From: Syntrophaceae bacterium UBA7544
GTDB taxonomy: Bacteria; Desulfobacterota; Syntrophia; Syntrophales; Smithellaceae
DNA length: 35,671 bases
Assembly: GCA_002479215.1 (NCBI GenBank)
Contig: DLME01000035.1
Location: 1-35,671 of the forward strand
Direction: 5' to 3'
Shown: piece after piece, positions 35,385 through 35,671 of the stretch
Position numbering within the stretch: position 1 is the stretch's first letter
How the letters are laid out: each line of letters starts with the position of its first letter
The notes under the pieces: model-generated
Told to the model about the DNA's origin: nothing
Database searches by the model: none
Seen by the model: only the letters and a program-made list of their open reading frames with translations
Translations under genes and position numbers: made by a program

Positions 35385-35671
35385 ATGAATAAGCATAAAT
35401 CTGCAAACCAAAATAGATTGATCATTAGCATATCTGTTATTGCAATTATCTTGGCGAGCTATTGGCAGGTGCAAAATTATGGATTTATCAGCTATGACGA
35501 TCAACTTTATATTGTAGATAATTACCGCATTCATTCAGGTTTTACCTTTAAAAGTATAGTGGACGCGCTTACCAATGTCCATACCGGTCACTGGCATCCC
35601 TTGACGATAATGTCGCACATGCTGGACTGGAATTTATTTGGAGATAACGCCGGCGGACATCATTGGACCAG
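35385..35671 (+). CDS. TMTC-like GT-C membrane protein, N-terminal part (runs off the right edge)
   Basis: The first 95 codons are present. They encode a short basic start, one membrane helix (about 12-27), and an outer-loop motif GFISYDDQLYIVDNYRIH with the acidic pair. GHWHPLTIMSHMLDWNLFG then aligns with WHPLTWISLILDYKLFG of the 32582-34354 protein. It is therefore a third member of the same family within 7 kb. The start ATG at 35385 lacks a close ribosome site, and the ATG at 35371 is closed by an early stop. It begins about 80 bases after the transposase remnant. The C-terminal TPRs, if present, are outside the window. Confidence 0.75.
   Translation, partial: MNKHKSANQNRLIISISVIAIILASYWQVQNYGFISYDDQLYIVDNYRIHSGFTFKSIVDALTNVHTGHWHPLTIMSHMLDWNLFGDNAGGHHWT

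Overview
The window reads as a chromosomal stretch of a Gram-negative, deltaproteobacterium-like (Desulfobacterota) organism of moderately low G+C. This is inferred from gene content: a GAF-fused pilus ATPase, separate glyQ and glyS, SecD/SecF/YajC, a short aromatic-rich type IV pilin behind a sigma-54-type promoter, and lipoprotein signal peptides. The species cannot be fixed from the sequence. Most of the first 27 kb is housekeeping, nearly all on the minus strand in compact operons with many 4-base ATGA overlaps.

Layout. 1-5.6 kb: the 3' end of an unknown plus-strand gene, then a PilB/GspE ATPase and glyQ-glyS. 5.6-7.6 kb: a small accessory island on the plus strand (lipoprotein, DUF2971 protein) with palindromic elements. 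7.6-11.4 kb: pyrR-pyrB-pyrC-recO behind a clear promoter and a PyrR-type attenuator. 11.5-14.6 kb: an NRAMP-like metal transporter gene (interrupted by a one-base frameshift), a soluble PRC-barrel/MgtE_N/CBS protein and an apparently unannotated 37-residue membrane protein, all behind a roughly 300-nt leader with alternative pairings. 14.7-22.0 kb: mazG, DUF2065, queA, tgt, yajC, secD, secF, DUF456 and lepB, all in one direction. 22.2-23.9 kb: plus-strand envelope genes (small lipoprotein, YtxH, DUF948) and a YajD-like HNH protein. 23.9-27.4 kb: queD-folE2-nadE-zinc ribbon. 27.4-35.7 kb: pilA and a cluster of GT-C/TPR membrane proteins with IS1595-type transposase remnants.

How the genes connect. 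queD and folE2 supply the early steps of preQ0/queuosine synthesis, while tgt and queA, 6 kb away, carry out the tRNA insertion and ribosyl-transfer steps. yajC-secD-secF-lepB form a protein export and signal-peptide processing block. pyrRBC is controlled by PyrR on its own leader RNA. pilA may be assembled by the GAF-PilB ATPase and modified by the neighbouring GT-C enzymes; this last link is inference.

The two places most likely to hold something new are the NRAMP + detached MgtE-type sensor + micropeptide + structured leader operon (11.5-14.6 kb), and the pilA locus with three related TMTC-like GT-C/TPR proteins and IS1595 debris (27.6-35.7 kb).
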